From positions 1 to 33,955 of the forward strand of contig CANQZY010000003.1 in assembly GCA_947628455.1 (NCBI GenBank): 33,955 nt of DNA, in the 5' to 3' direction. Below, one piece after another: positions 6,762 to 15,237 of the stretch. Both the position numbers and the translations under genes were made by a program. Position 1 is the stretch's first letter; each line of letters begins with the position of its first letter. The stretch is from an uncultured Methanobrevibacter sp. (GTDB lineage Archaea > Methanobacteriota > Methanobacteria > Methanobacteriales > Methanobacteriaceae). The notes under the pieces were generated by a model. The model had not been told where the DNA came from. It searched no databases and worked only from the letters and a program-made list of their open reading frames with translations.

Positions 6762-8527
6762 TCCATATCATCTCCCATATAAAAAAATCTGGTTCTTTTT
6801 TCACCAGATTCATTCGTTTTTTCTACTCTATGATATCCTTCCGTTAAATAATTTCTAACCACTAAATTATCTAGGATTGCACCTTCATTTGAAAATTCAG
6901 CTAATGGCATATCATATCTATTAATTACGAATTTTTCGTTTGTAATTAATACAGATAAGGCGCTTTCGTTTGTTGCTACTTTTATACCGTCAATATCGAT
7001 AATAACTAATTTATTTTTTAGTGTTTCTACTCCGCCATCAATGATTGCTTGAACCACTTCAAATCTTTGTTGTGTTGCAGTCTGAAGAGATAAAAATGAT
7101 TCTTCTATTCTTTGCATGTTGTTATTTGTATCATCAGCTAATTGATCTAAAATAGTTTGGGTTTTAGAAACCTCTTCCAAAATACTATCAGTTCTAATAT
7201 CAATATTTGAATTATTTTCTTCTTGAAAATCTTCAAAATCAGTTTTAGAAACATATTTTTCTGATACAGATAAATTAATATCATCTTCTATTTGAGAAAT
7301 AGTATTATTTATTTCTCTTTTAGTATCATTTAATTTTTCGTTTGTAACATAATTTGACTGAATTTCGATAACAGAATTAGTTAAATCCCTATATTTGTTT
7401 CTTTCTTCAATTTGCATATCCAAAATAGATTTTGTCGTATCCCCCAGTTCAACACTGAATTCTGTAGGATTTAAAATATTTGTAGTTTTTTTAATTACTC
7501 GTAAGTTTTCATCAACATTTAAATAATTATTTTTTACTGGATAATAATTATAAACATCTATTTCGTCATATTTTTTATTTATCAATGATAAATCTAAACT
7601 ATTAATTGAATATTTTCGTTTAATTCTATTATTCTCATTCAAATATTCTGTTGCCTTTGACAATAAATTTTTTGGAAGTGTAACATCGTCCCAATTATGT
7701 GTTCCTTCTATGATTCCATAAACTTCAATAGCTGTTTTATCCTCAATATAAGGTATTCCATTATTTACCGAAGTAATATCAACGCGATTATCATTATCAG
7801 TGTTTTCTAAATTTTCTTCATCTTCTATTTTTGCTCCATATGGGTATAAACGAGTAATAATACTATTCAGTTCATCTTCTTTTGACAAATTTTTCATATT
7901 TACTTTTATTTTTATCGGTGTCTCAACATAACTACCAAATTTATCTGCATAATCTAAATATCTTTTATTATTTTCTTTTCTAATTCTAATTTCTCCACCA
8001 ATTTTATCAATCAATTTTTCTTTTATTGCTTCAAATGAATTTTGTCGTTGCAAACCAATATAAATATTTTCATCTATGCCTGTAACTGTAATATCGCCTA
8101 AAAAAATTTGCTTTTGCTCCTCTACTTGCGAATTATGATTATTTAATATAAATAATAATAATTCTTTTCTCGTCCAATTTCGTGGATTTAAATATGGCTG
8201 TAAAGAATCTTGCAAAAATCCTAAACTTGACTCACAAACAACATTTTTCAAAATTGTTCCATCGTCATTCATAGAATCTTTTATATCTAAAACTCTACCG
8301 TCAAATATTTCTTCATTCTTTTTGACATTTATTACAGAAATTTCTGTTGCATATTGAACTAAAAAATCAAAACCATTATTAAATGGCAAAATATCAAAAG
8401 AAAAAGAATCAGCTGTATTGATTCCTTGAACGAGAGAGCCAGAAACTAAATGTGGCAATTGTGGTGAAGATTGTCGCGAATGAACAAGTATTTTATTTCC
8501 CTTATAATTAATATAAACATCGAACAT
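6758..8527 (-). CDS. Tail-associated baseplate protein (Tal/prophage endopeptidase-tail type)
   Basis: 589 aa. The N-terminal 370 residues look like the gp27-type hub fold of phage Tal proteins (NGFDFLVQYATEISVINVKK, LQDSLQPYLNPRNWTRKELL, then conserved VDEN-LRVIKK...VELGDT near 345). Residues 390-500 are a long coiled coil, and the last 80 residues (NKLVIIDIDGIKVATNE, then NLVVRNYLTEGYHRVEK) resemble the fibre-attachment end common in siphophages. Its place after Dit and before the fibre gene supports this. It should form the tail tip trimer. No clear peptidase motif is seen. It overlaps Dit by one base. Confidence 0.8.
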   Translation of the reverse strand: MFDVYINYKGNKILVHSRQSSPQLPHLVSGSLVQGINTADSFSFDILPFNNGFDFLVQYATEISVINVKKNEEIFDGRVLDIKDSMNDDGTILKNVVCESSLGFLQDSLQPYLNPRNWTRKELLLFILNNHNSQVEEQKQIFLGDITVTGIDENIYIGLQRQNSFEAIKEKLIDKIGGEIRIRKENNKRYLDYADKFGSYVETPIKIKVNMKNLSKEDELNSIITRLYPYGAKIEDEENLENTDNDNRVDITSVNNGIPYIEDKTAIEVYGIIEGTHNWDDVTLPKNLLSKATEYLNENNRIKRKYSINSLDLSLINKKYDEIDVYNYYPVKNNYLNVDENLRVIKKTTNILNPTEFSVELGDTTKSILDMQIEERNKYRDLTNSVIEIQSNYVTNEKLNDTKREINNTISQIEDDINLSVSEKYVSKTDFEDFQEENNSNIDIRTDSILEEVSKTQTILDQLADDTNNNMQRIEESFLSLQTATQQRFEVVQAIIDGGVETLKNKLVIIDIDGIKVATNESALSVLITNEKFVINRYDMPLAEFSNEGAILDNLVVRNYLTEGYHRVEKTNESGEKRTRFFYMGDDME

Positions 8528-9186
8528 TATAATACCTCTTCAACAAAATTAATTTTTAAATTAGTTGGTGCATTAACTATTACCTCTAAATCATTTTTTC
8601 CAGGATACAAAACAAAACCTGAGTTTTGATATGTTCCAGGCGAAAAGGAATAAATAACATTATTATTCTTAATATTTATATTTTGATCGCACGTTATATC
8701 AACTGTTATGGGATGAACACTGTTATTTTCAATTGAAATAATCTCTGTTTCAACAATTTCCTTTTCGAAATTCTTTGTATTCTTTGAAAACAAAAACGGA
8801 TAAATTGAAAAATTAATTGATAATTCTACTTGTTCTTGATCAGAGTTTTGTTCAATATTATTAAATGTACCAATAAAATAGTAGTTTGGTAGATACGTAT
8901 CTTCAATTTTGATATTTGAAGGTAATACAGCAAATTTATTAAAAATTTCTTGTTTTTTTTGTTCCACTTCTTGAAGAGTCAATTCTGCTACATCAATTGT
9001 ATATTTCAAATTTCTTTCTTCAAAAATGATTTCTCCAGAAAAATCAGAAAAATCAATTGATCCTTGAACAAATGGCAAAGTTTGTTTAATAGTTCGTTTT
9101 ACTGGAGGATCTAAAACATGATTACTTATATATAAGTCTAAATCTTTAAGACTATTTATACCATTTGCAACAAAATAATCTCTCAT
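8527..9186 (-). CDS. Distal tail protein (Dit)
   Basis: 219 aa, sitting between tape measure and Tal, the constant place of Dit in Gram-positive siphophages. The first 130 residues show the Dit N-terminal ring pattern (SDFSGEIIFEERNLKYTIDV, then PNYYFIGTFNNIEQ and SINFSIYPFLF), and the last 80 residues form a beta-rich C-terminal domain ending in GKNDLEVIVNAPTNLKINF. It should form the hexameric hub that joins the tail tube to the baseplate. Start and stop overlap the neighbouring genes by one base each, so translation is coupled. Confidence 0.82.
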   Translation of the reverse strand: MRDYFVANGINSLKDLDLYISNHVLDPPVKRTIKQTLPFVQGSIDFSDFSGEIIFEERNLKYTIDVAELTLQEVEQKKQEIFNKFAVLPSNIKIEDTYLPNYYFIGTFNNIEQNSDQEQVELSINFSIYPFLFSKNTKNFEKEIVETEIISIENNSVHPITVDITCDQNINIKNNNVIYSFSPGTYQNSGFVLYPGKNDLEVIVNAPTNLKINFVEEVL

Positions 9187-12100
9187 TATAATTCTACTCC
9201 TCTCGATTTAATTGCCATTCTTTTATTACTAACATTTTCAGATGCTTCAGCAGTAGCTTCAGCTAATTCTTCTTTGCCAACGTAAAAATATAAAGGTCTA
9301 TTAGCAATATTTTTAACATATTCAACCAATTTTGAATTATCATTGCTTATGTTCAATTTTGTTGACATTAATCCTTTTAAACCGCCTAATTTGTTATACA
9401 AAGCATTTTCTTCTTTTGTTAAGACTCTTTCCCCATAATCCAAATATGCAGGATAATAATCAGATGGAACAAAATCGATACCTGTTTTTAAACGTGGCAA
9501 TTTTAATTCGCTGATTTTTGATACACTGACACCTGGTAATTTGTTTATTAAATTAATCGCACCATTAATTAGTTTAATTGCTTTATTAATTGTATTCTCT
9601 ATTAAACTAATAACTCCATTTAAACCAGATTTTACAGAATTAGAAATCGCATCTCCAATCGTTTTTCCCAAACTTGAAAATTTCGTTTTAATTTTTGACC
9701 ATAAAGAGCCAAAGAAATCACCGATATTTGAGAAAATTGACTTAACTGCTGAATATGCTTCATTAAATTTTTCTTTAAAGAACTTTCCAACTGGTGCAAA
9801 AACATTTTTTATCTGATTATATTTTTCACTGAACCATTGACCAATATTTGCAAATACATTTTGAATAGATAAAATTGCTTCAGTAAATCGATCACTAAAC
9901 CATTGACCAATATTTGCAAATACATTTTGAATTTCAGTAAATCGATCACTGAACCACTGTCCTATTCCAATAAAAATTTGTACTATATTATTCCAAATTT
10001 CTGTTGCATATCCGACAATCAAATCTTTAAAAGCCAAGACTTCATTTAGTATTGGCTGTATAATATTTTCATTTACCCAATTTGAGAGTCCAACAAAAAC
10101 AGCTACAATTATTTCACCAATTTTAGCAATAATTTCTATAATTTTTGAAACAATCGGAATTATATAATTGTTTAATAACGTCATAAATGGTTGGACAATA
10201 TATTGATTTAAAATATTACCAATTTTTGAAAACACTGATGTAACAGGTTGAATCAAATTTTGATCAAACCATTGACCAATGCCAGAAAAAAATGACTTAA
10301 TTTTCTGAACAAAATTATCAACAAAATTTCTGAACACGTCACAATGTTTATATAGTAATTTAAATGCTCCAGCGAAAGGATTGGCAATAAAAATTAAGAT
10401 ATCTTTCCAGTTGTTTGTGAAAAAAGATATTATTTTTTGAAACAAATTAACGACAAAATCAATTGACGTTTGTACTACTTTTTTTATATTTTCCCAAGAT
10501 TTTTGCCAAAATTCTCTAAACCAGTCACATTTGTTCCATAAAAGCACAAATGCAGCGACTAAAGCTGCAATTGCAGCTATAATCCATGTTATTGGACATC
10601 CTAAAAGAGCTGTATTCAATAATCCTTGTACTACGGTAAATGCTTTTGTAATTCCATTCCAAGCTGTCGTTGCAGCTGAGACTAAAATTGTTGATTCTTT
10701 TAATTTTTTATATAAATCTATTGTTGTTAATATCGTTTTAGCTCCTTTATTAAAAATTAAAACCATTGATGTTAAACCAAGAACCATTTTAGATATTGAA
10801 AGAATTGTATTTTTAGCTTCAGGACTTAAATTATTCAACCAATTAACAAATTTATTCAATTTTTCTGTAACACTATTTAGTTTTGGAATTAAAAGATTGC
10901 CGAATGATATTCCTAAATCAACAACATTGTTTTTCAGAATCTTTATTTTTGATTCTGTTGTTCCATATCTAGTTGCTGCTTCTTTTGCCAAAGCGTTATT
11001 TTCGTCCCATGCAGCATTTGCTCTTCCAATCGCATCTTTCATGACACCAGATGCGTTTGATAATGAAAGAATTGTATTCGAAAGTCTTACTTCAGATAAT
11101 CCCATATCGTCTAATACAGCAATTGCTGATTTTCCATTTCTTTTAGTATCATTTAGTCCGCCAATAAATGCTGATAAAGCATTGACAGAATCTTGTTCAA
11201 AAGCTTTTTTAAATTGTTTACTTGTCATGCCAGCTATTTCAGCATATTTCTTAAGATCACTTCCACCAAGTTCAACAGCAACTTGAATCTTCTTTAATAA
11301 TTTAGACATTGCTGAACCACCGGCTTCAGCTTCAATACCAACAGATGACATTGCTGCTGATAAAGCAAGAATTTGAGGTTCAGATAAACCTGCTAATTCA
11401 CCAGTAGCAGCAAGTCTAGTAGCCATTTCTACAATATCGCGTTCAGTAGTGGCAAAATTGTTACCTAAATCTACTATTGTTGATCCTAATTTTGAATAAT
11501 CTTTTGATGACATTTTAGTTACGTTTGCAAATTTAGCTAATGCACTAGCGGCTTCTGTTGCTTCAAGATTTGTTGCTTCTCCTAAATCAATCATAACCCT
11601 AGTAAAGCTCAATATATCTTCTGTTTTAATTCCTAATTGACCTGCAGCTTCTGCAACATTTGAAATTTCAACAGCTGAAGCAGGTAATTCTTTAGCCATG
11701 TCTCGAATTCCAGTTTTCAACTCTTCCAATTCTTCATCTGTTGCATCAACAGTTTTTTTTACACCTGTGAACGCACTTTCAAAATTAATACTAGCCTTTG
11801 TTGCTGCTGTTCCAATACCAACAAGAGCACCTGATAAAACAGTCATTTTTTTGCTTAGTTTTTCTGTTGTTTTTTGTACATTTTCTAATGTTGTTTTTAC
11901 TTTAGAAAGTTTACTAGAATTTTCATTTAAAGATTTATTTGTTTTATCAATTTCATTTTTTAAATATGCTTGTTTGTTTTTTGCATCTTCTAATTTGTTC
12001 TGCCATTTTCTCACTTCTTCAGAATCTTCACCAAATTTCAATTTTGCTTCATCCAAAGTTTTATTAATCAATTCAATATTTTTATCTGTTTTTTCCAATT

Positions 12101-12284
12101 CTGTTTGCAACAATTCTTTTCTTTTATTTAACAGATCGACATTTTTACTATTACCCTCTAATTGAGTACTATTTGTTCGTAATTGTTTATTTAAATTGGT
12201 GATTTCTTTATTAATTTTTGTTATTCCTGAAGTAAATTTACTAGTCTCTGCTTCAAATTCTATTTGCACTTGTGTTTTTGCCAT
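9186..12284 (-). CDS. Tape measure protein
   Basis: 1032 aa, the longest gene of the window. Residues 1-140 are coiled coil; about 150-420 match the TP901-type PhageMin_Tail domain (AFTGVKKTVDATDEELEEL, LAATGELAGLSEPQILALSA). Hydrophobic helices near 500-580 (ILSISKMVLGLTSMVLIF; CPITWIIAAIAALVAAFVLL) probably take part in DNA entry through the membrane. Residues 680-860 hold repeated FxNIGQWFSDRFTE-like units. The C-terminus has LKTGIDFVPSDYYPAYLDYGERVLT, a motif common at tape measure ends. By the rule of about 0.15 nm per residue the tail would be near 150 nm. Ribosome site gaggtga; a strong terminator lies just upstream. Confidence 0.92.
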   Translation of the reverse strand: MAKTQVQIEFEAETSKFTSGITKINKEITNLNKQLRTNSTQLEGNSKNVDLLNKRKELLQTELEKTDKNIELINKTLDEAKLKFGEDSEEVRKWQNKLEDAKNKQAYLKNEIDKTNKSLNENSSKLSKVKTTLENVQKTTEKLSKKMTVLSGALVGIGTAATKASINFESAFTGVKKTVDATDEELEELKTGIRDMAKELPASAVEISNVAEAAGQLGIKTEDILSFTRVMIDLGEATNLEATEAASALAKFANVTKMSSKDYSKLGSTIVDLGNNFATTERDIVEMATRLAATGELAGLSEPQILALSAAMSSVGIEAEAGGSAMSKLLKKIQVAVELGGSDLKKYAEIAGMTSKQFKKAFEQDSVNALSAFIGGLNDTKRNGKSAIAVLDDMGLSEVRLSNTILSLSNASGVMKDAIGRANAAWDENNALAKEAATRYGTTESKIKILKNNVVDLGISFGNLLIPKLNSVTEKLNKFVNWLNNLSPEAKNTILSISKMVLGLTSMVLIFNKGAKTILTTIDLYKKLKESTILVSAATTAWNGITKAFTVVQGLLNTALLGCPITWIIAAIAALVAAFVLLWNKCDWFREFWQKSWENIKKVVQTSIDFVVNLFQKIISFFTNNWKDILIFIANPFAGAFKLLYKHCDVFRNFVDNFVQKIKSFFSGIGQWFDQNLIQPVTSVFSKIGNILNQYIVQPFMTLLNNYIIPIVSKIIEIIAKIGEIIVAVFVGLSNWVNENIIQPILNEVLAFKDLIVGYATEIWNNIVQIFIGIGQWFSDRFTEIQNVFANIGQWFSDRFTEAILSIQNVFANIGQWFSEKYNQIKNVFAPVGKFFKEKFNEAYSAVKSIFSNIGDFFGSLWSKIKTKFSSLGKTIGDAISNSVKSGLNGVISLIENTINKAIKLINGAINLINKLPGVSVSKISELKLPRLKTGIDFVPSDYYPAYLDYGERVLTKEENALYNKLGGLKGLMSTKLNISNDNSKLVEYVKNIANRPLYFYVGKEELAEATAEASENVSNKRMAIKSRGVEL
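9834..9932 (-). repeat. Intragenic tandem repeats in the tape measure gene
   Basis: A 33-base segment is repeated exactly at 9834-9866 and 9900-9932, and similar copies of the intervening part continue to about 9960. They encode IQNVFANIGQWFSDRFTE-type units. Copy-number change here would alter tail length. Confidence 0.85.
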
Positions 12285-12300
12285 TTATTATCACCTCATT

Positions 12301-12330
12301 AAAAAAAAATGGCCCACAAAAATGTGGGCC
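12301..12330 (-). terminator. Intrinsic terminator between tail chaperones and tape measure
   Basis: On the minus strand GGCCCACA-TTTT-TGTGGGCC is followed by A and then nine T, a textbook intrinsic terminator. It lies after the chaperone frameshift stop and only 17 bases before the tape measure start. Late transcription must pass it to reach the tape measure and lysis genes, so read-through or antitermination is implied. Confidence 0.85.
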
Positions 12331-12584
12331 TATTTTCCTATTTTTTCTATTTCTTGAGATTTTCGATAATTCATATATTTATCGAAAGCATGTTTATTTT
12401 CTGCTACGCTTATTAAAAACGAATAATCGGCATTCCAAAATATATTTTCATTAACACCTAATATCATTACATAAAATGTGTACATATCCTCAACATCTTC
12501 TAAAATTACATCTGGCATTCCAAAATCACTAGAAGATTCTGAACTCGGAATACGTTTTAAAAATTCATTTATAAATTTTACTTG
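12330..12584 (-). CDS. Tail assembly chaperone, -1 frameshift extension (gpT-like)
   Basis: The -1 frame after the slippery site reads QVKFINEFLKRIPSSESSSD and continues through the track ORF at 12330-12518 (MPDVILEDVEDMYTFYV...), 84 codons in all. The track ORF has no ribosome site of its own. The arrangement equals lambda gpG/gpGT: the long product is made by a few percent frameshifting and acts with the short one in loading the tape measure. The fusion would be about 203 aa. It must not be annotated as a separate gene. Confidence 0.82.
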   Translation of the reverse strand, partial: QVKFINEFLKRIPSSESSSDFGMPDVILEDVEDMYTFYVMILGVNENIFWNADYSFLISVAENKHAFDKYMNYRKSQEIEKIGK

Positions 12585-12940
12585 TTTTTTTTTGAAATCA
12601 ATTTATCAACAATATCGCCAAGAGTTTCTAAATCTTCAGGACACAACTCTAAAAACTCTTCAAAATTATAGAAATTATCAGTTTCAAATTTATTACATAC
12701 ATAAGCTGTATAAACAATCGTTACTAATGATAATAAATCAGCTTCTTTTTGTTTCAAAAGTGCATTATTATAATTTTCATATAATTTAGGTTGTTTATAC
12801 TTCAAACGATAAATTTTTAATAAATTAAGAGTTAATTCAATTGTTTCATTATTTTTTAATGTAAAAGAAACAGGACTTGAAATTATTGGTTTAAAAACAC
12901 TATCATCATTTGTTTTTAATACTTCTATATTTTCATTCAT
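12578..12940 (-). CDS. Tail assembly chaperone, short form (gpG-like)
   Basis: 120 aa in the standard position between the tail tube genes and the tape measure. Mostly helical (FTLKNNETIELTLNLLKIYRLKYKQ; LLSLVTIVYTAYVC; EEFLELCPEDLETLGDIVDK). It ends SKKNK and stop just after the slippery A-AAA-AAC. The start overlaps the stop of the upstream gene (ATGA). It should coat the tape measure protein during tail assembly and not stay in the virion. Confidence 0.85.
   Translation of the reverse strand: MNENIEVLKTNDDSVFKPIISSPVSFTLKNNETIELTLNLLKIYRLKYKQPKLYENYNNALLKQKEADLLSLVTIVYTAYVCNKFETDNFYNFEEFLELCPEDLETLGDIVDKLISKKNK
12584..12590 (-). promoter_or_regulatory. Programmed -1 frameshift slippery heptamer A AAA AAC
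   Basis: Within a run of nine A the codons read AAA AAC in frame, the known slippery pattern X XXY YYZ. The zero frame stops two codons later, and the -1 frame stays open for 84 codons and encodes the expected chaperone extension. Confidence 0.85.
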
Positions 12941-13200
12941 TATTTTCTTTTCCTTCCTCTTTTTGGTGTTTGTCCTGGATCTTGATCACCTTCTGGTGTT
13001 TGTCCTGGATCTTGATCACCTTCTGGTGTTTGTCCTGGATCTTCAAGATTATCTATTCTTTTTACATAAGGATCATTCAAAGAATAAGATTCAATATATT
13101 CTGCTCTTTCTTCATCCTCAATAGAGAAGATATCTCCTCTTTTTCTTTTAACATTTTCTACCTTATCTTTAAAACTTCTTAAGACTACATATTTTCTCAT
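12940..13200 (-). CDS. Small tail-region protein with DPGQTPEGDQ repeats
   Basis: 86 aa. The N-terminal 50 residues (MRKYVVLRSFKDKVENVKRK) form a small basic/acidic domain; in phages of this group such short proteins after the major tail protein are often of unknown function. The C-terminus is two and a half copies of the ten-residue repeat DPGQTPEGDQ, followed by a basic end KRGRKRK. The repeats are exact at the DNA level, so they are recent or maintained and could vary in number. It lies 10 bases after the major tail gene and overlaps the chaperone by one base. Confidence 0.65.
   Translation of the reverse strand: MRKYVVLRSFKDKVENVKRKRGDIFSIEDEERAEYIESYSLNDPYVKRIDNLEDPGQTPEGDQDPGQTPEGDQDPGQTPKRGRKRK
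12964..13043 (-). repeat. 30-base exact tandem repeat, 2.7 copies
   Basis: Units at 12964-12993 and 12994-13023 are identical and a third partial copy runs to 13043. The length is a multiple of three, so copy-number change keeps the frame. Confidence 0.95.
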
Positions 13201-13210
13201 AATTTTCCTC

Positions 13211-13786
13211 CTACAAAGCAGCTTTTACTAATTCTGGTGAAAATTCGTTTAGCCATTTATCAATTGTGACTGTTTCGTCTAATTGTGATACGATAGCCTC
13301 ATATTTACCTTGTCCATCATCATCAGGCATTATTCCAAGTGTTAGTTCAATTTCTGCAACTTCTTCAGCACCATTTTCAATCGTTTGTGCTTGACCAGAT
13401 GTAATAACACAATTTGGATATGCAAGTAGCATTTCATTATCATCTTCATCTGCAACTAGTGCATACAATCCAAATGGAGCATGAATAGATTTATTTCCGT
13501 AAGAAGTAATACCATCTTTATAGCCATCGCTTATTGCGCCAAACATTTTTTGATAAAGGTAATATGGTATGTGTCCTTTCCATTTATTTTCACCCTCACC
13601 AGTTTCTTTTATAACTTGTTTTGCAGTAATACCATTACATTTTTTAGTTATCACTTTTACATTCATAGCCTCTTCAAAAGATCCTGTACAATTAATAGGA
13701 TCTGATGTATTTTCTTGTGAATTATGAAATTTTATGCCAATTTTTTTAACTTCAAATTTTGAAAAAACTTTTTTGTAATCAGTCAT
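13211..13786 (-). CDS. Major tail protein (phi13/TP901 type)
   Basis: 191 aa from the ATG at 13786. This start is chosen because the IGGEK codons of the track's longer ORF are the ribosome site (ggaggag). Features fit the major tail tube family: KIGIKFHNSQ near the start, the central YGNKSIHAPFGLYALVADED segment, and EEVAEIELTLGIMPDDDGQG near residue 145. It lies after the connector genes and before the chaperones, as in lambda-like tail modules. It should form stacked hexameric rings of the tail tube. Confidence 0.85.
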   Translation of the reverse strand: MTDYKKVFSKFEVKKIGIKFHNSQENTSDPINCTGSFEEAMNVKVITKKCNGITAKQVIKETGEGENKWKGHIPYYLYQKMFGAISDGYKDGITSYGNKSIHAPFGLYALVADEDDNEMLLAYPNCVITSGQAQTIENGAEEVAEIELTLGIMPDDDGQGKYEAIVSQLDETVTIDKWLNEFSPELVKAAL

Positions 13787-13800
13787 TTTTTCTCCTCCAA

Positions 13801-14256
13801 TCATTTAAAACTTTTATCAGTTTCTTTACTTAAAATTTTTATAAGTTCATTAATTTCAGTATTTTTCATACTGTTAGCAGTCTTTTCGTGAAAAGGATTT
13901 GCTCCTTTATTTTTACTTGTACCTTTTCCTGTTGCCGGAAAATACAAATAATAATAACTTTTTTTAGCATTCTTATACTCTTTTTTGGTAGTATTCTTGC
14001 CATCTGTATTATTGGAAATTTTTACAGCTAAATTATAATTATATTGTTTGTACCATGTATTGTTTTTGGCATGACGTGTTCCTTTTTTTGAAACAGGCAA
14101 AAAAGAAGTAGCTTTATTGATTATTTTTTTTGCTGTTGTGTTATGAAGATAATCATTAATCTTTTCTTCAACATTTTCAGGATATTTATTCAGAATCTGA
14201 ACAAAATTATCAATATCACTTTGATCAACACTGATTTTAGTCTTCTCGTATGACAT
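13801..14256 (-). CDS. HK97 gp10-like head-tail/tail completion protein
   Basis: 151 aa. The pattern (DNFVQILNKYPENVEEKIND, INKATSFLPVSKKGTRHAKN, HEKTANSMKNTEINELIKI) fits the HK97 gp10 family, which sits in the neck between connector and tail tube. Gene order (connector, adaptor, gp10, tail completion, major tail) agrees although the exact order of the two last connector genes varies among phages. The start overlaps the upstream gene by 20 bases. Confidence 0.72.
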   Translation of the reverse strand: MSYEKTKISVDQSDIDNFVQILNKYPENVEEKINDYLHNTTAKKIINKATSFLPVSKKGTRHAKNNTWYKQYNYNLAVKISNNTDGKNTTKKEYKNAKKSYYYLYFPATGKGTSKNKGANPFHEKTANSMKNTEINELIKILSKETDKSFK

Positions 14257-14602
14257 TTTTGATTGTCCTTGTAAATGTGATTATTGCAACTTCACAAACC
14301 ATATCACTATTTCCTTTATGTTCATAATCAAAATCAATTGATTCATCAGCCAATCTAATGCCAGGAATGCGTAAAATTGCTTGAATTATTTTTATTAATG
14401 TTTCATCAGTAATTTCTTCTTCTCTTACTATTGCAACTTGAATATAATTTTGAAGATCTAATGATGAAGGACTTTTTTTATTTGTTCTTCCTTTTCTAAT
14501 AACGCAATAATCCCACAAAGATAGTTCTACATTTTGTGGAACTAAACCATAAAAATGTTTTTCTTTTATTTCATCTAACTTTGCTTCAATTTCTTGTTTC
14601 AA
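14237..14602 (-). CDS. Tail completion/head-tail connector protein
   Basis: 121 aa, with IEAKLDEIKEKHFYGLVPQN at the start and EVAIITFTRTIKNV at the end. In neck modules a protein of about 110-130 aa with this kind of alpha/beta pattern caps the tail tube. No motif is decisive; the call rests on position among the four small genes between capsid and major tail. Overlaps both neighbours, suggesting coupled translation. Confidence 0.6.
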   Translation of the reverse strand: MKQEIEAKLDEIKEKHFYGLVPQNVELSLWDYCVIRKGRTNKKSPSSLDLQNYIQVAIVREEEITDETLIKIIQAILRIPGIRLADESIDFDYEHKGNSDMVCEVAIITFTRTIKNVIRED

Positions 14603-14936
14603 TTTTTCTCACCCTTTCAAGGTATAAATACATTTCTTTATAATCTTTGTCTGGTGATACATCATAAATATCAAATAAATCATTTCCAATAAGAGCTTTT
14701 TTACTTGAATCAATTAGTGAATTATATCTAATAGATATTTTTAATGATAATTTTCTATCATTATTTAAAGCAAATTGTTGATCTTGATCACGAATATTTT
14801 CGTTTCTATATGAAGAATGACAAAGATATTGCAATTGAGATTTTGAAATTATATTTTTATTTATAAATTCTTCTTTTGGTATAAAAAAAGAAACGATTCC
14901 ATCTTTATATGCTTTCTGTTGTAGCATTGTTTTCAT
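14586..14936 (-). CDS. Head-tail adaptor protein (SPP1 gp16-like)
   Basis: 116 aa. The ending ALIGNDLFDIYDVSPDKDYKEMYLYLERV resembles the conserved end of head-tail joining proteins of the gp16 family (I...YDI..i.....r..yl.l...). It overlaps the gp6-like gene by 32 bases and the next by 17. Two possible starts (ATG at 14936 and 14927) have weak ribosome sites and translation may depend on coupling. Confidence 0.65.
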   Translation of the reverse strand: MKTMLQQKAYKDGIVSFFIPKEEFINKNIISKSQLQYLCHSSYRNENIRDQDQQFALNNDRKLSLKISIRYNSLIDSSKKALIGNDLFDIYDVSPDKDYKEMYLYLERVRKIETRN

Positions 14937-15231
14937 CAGAATCGTTCTTTCTTTTTAAGAAACTTATATCGTCTTTATAATTATGTAAAAATTCAGTTTT
15001 TGTATAGCCATTCCAGATATATAAAACCAAATTTTTTAAAAGGCTTTTATAATCAAAAAGATCTTTATCTGAAAAATCAATTTCTTCTTTTTTATACCAA
15101 CCCGTATATTTTTTAATATCAATATACGATTCTTCTATAATTTTCGTTAATTTGCTTAGCAATTCTTCATCATTGTTATAAATATCACAATATCGCTTTA
15201 TTTCTTCTATTAATTCTTCTTTAAATACCAT
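14905..15231 (-). CDS. Head-tail connector (gp6-like)
   Basis: 108 aa, helical, directly after the capsid gene. IEEIKRYCDIYNNDEELLSK and LLKNLVLYIWNGYTKTEFLH fit the gp6/gp15-like connector that docks on the portal ring. The start lies six bases after the capsid stop in minus orientation. The C-terminus (DENNATTESI) is polar and probably disordered. Confidence 0.7.
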   Translation of the reverse strand: MVFKEELIEEIKRYCDIYNNDEELLSKLTKIIEESYIDIKKYTGWYKKEEIDFSDKDLFDYKSLLKNLVLYIWNGYTKTEFLHNYKDDISFLKRKNDSDENNATTESI

Positions 15232-15237
15232 TATTCA

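Noticed and set aside
10531-11286. 251-aa plus-strand ORF, and other plus-strand ORFs within 9332-12165
   Set aside because: Antisense shadows of the tape measure gene, with no ribosome sites and low-complexity hydrophobic translations.
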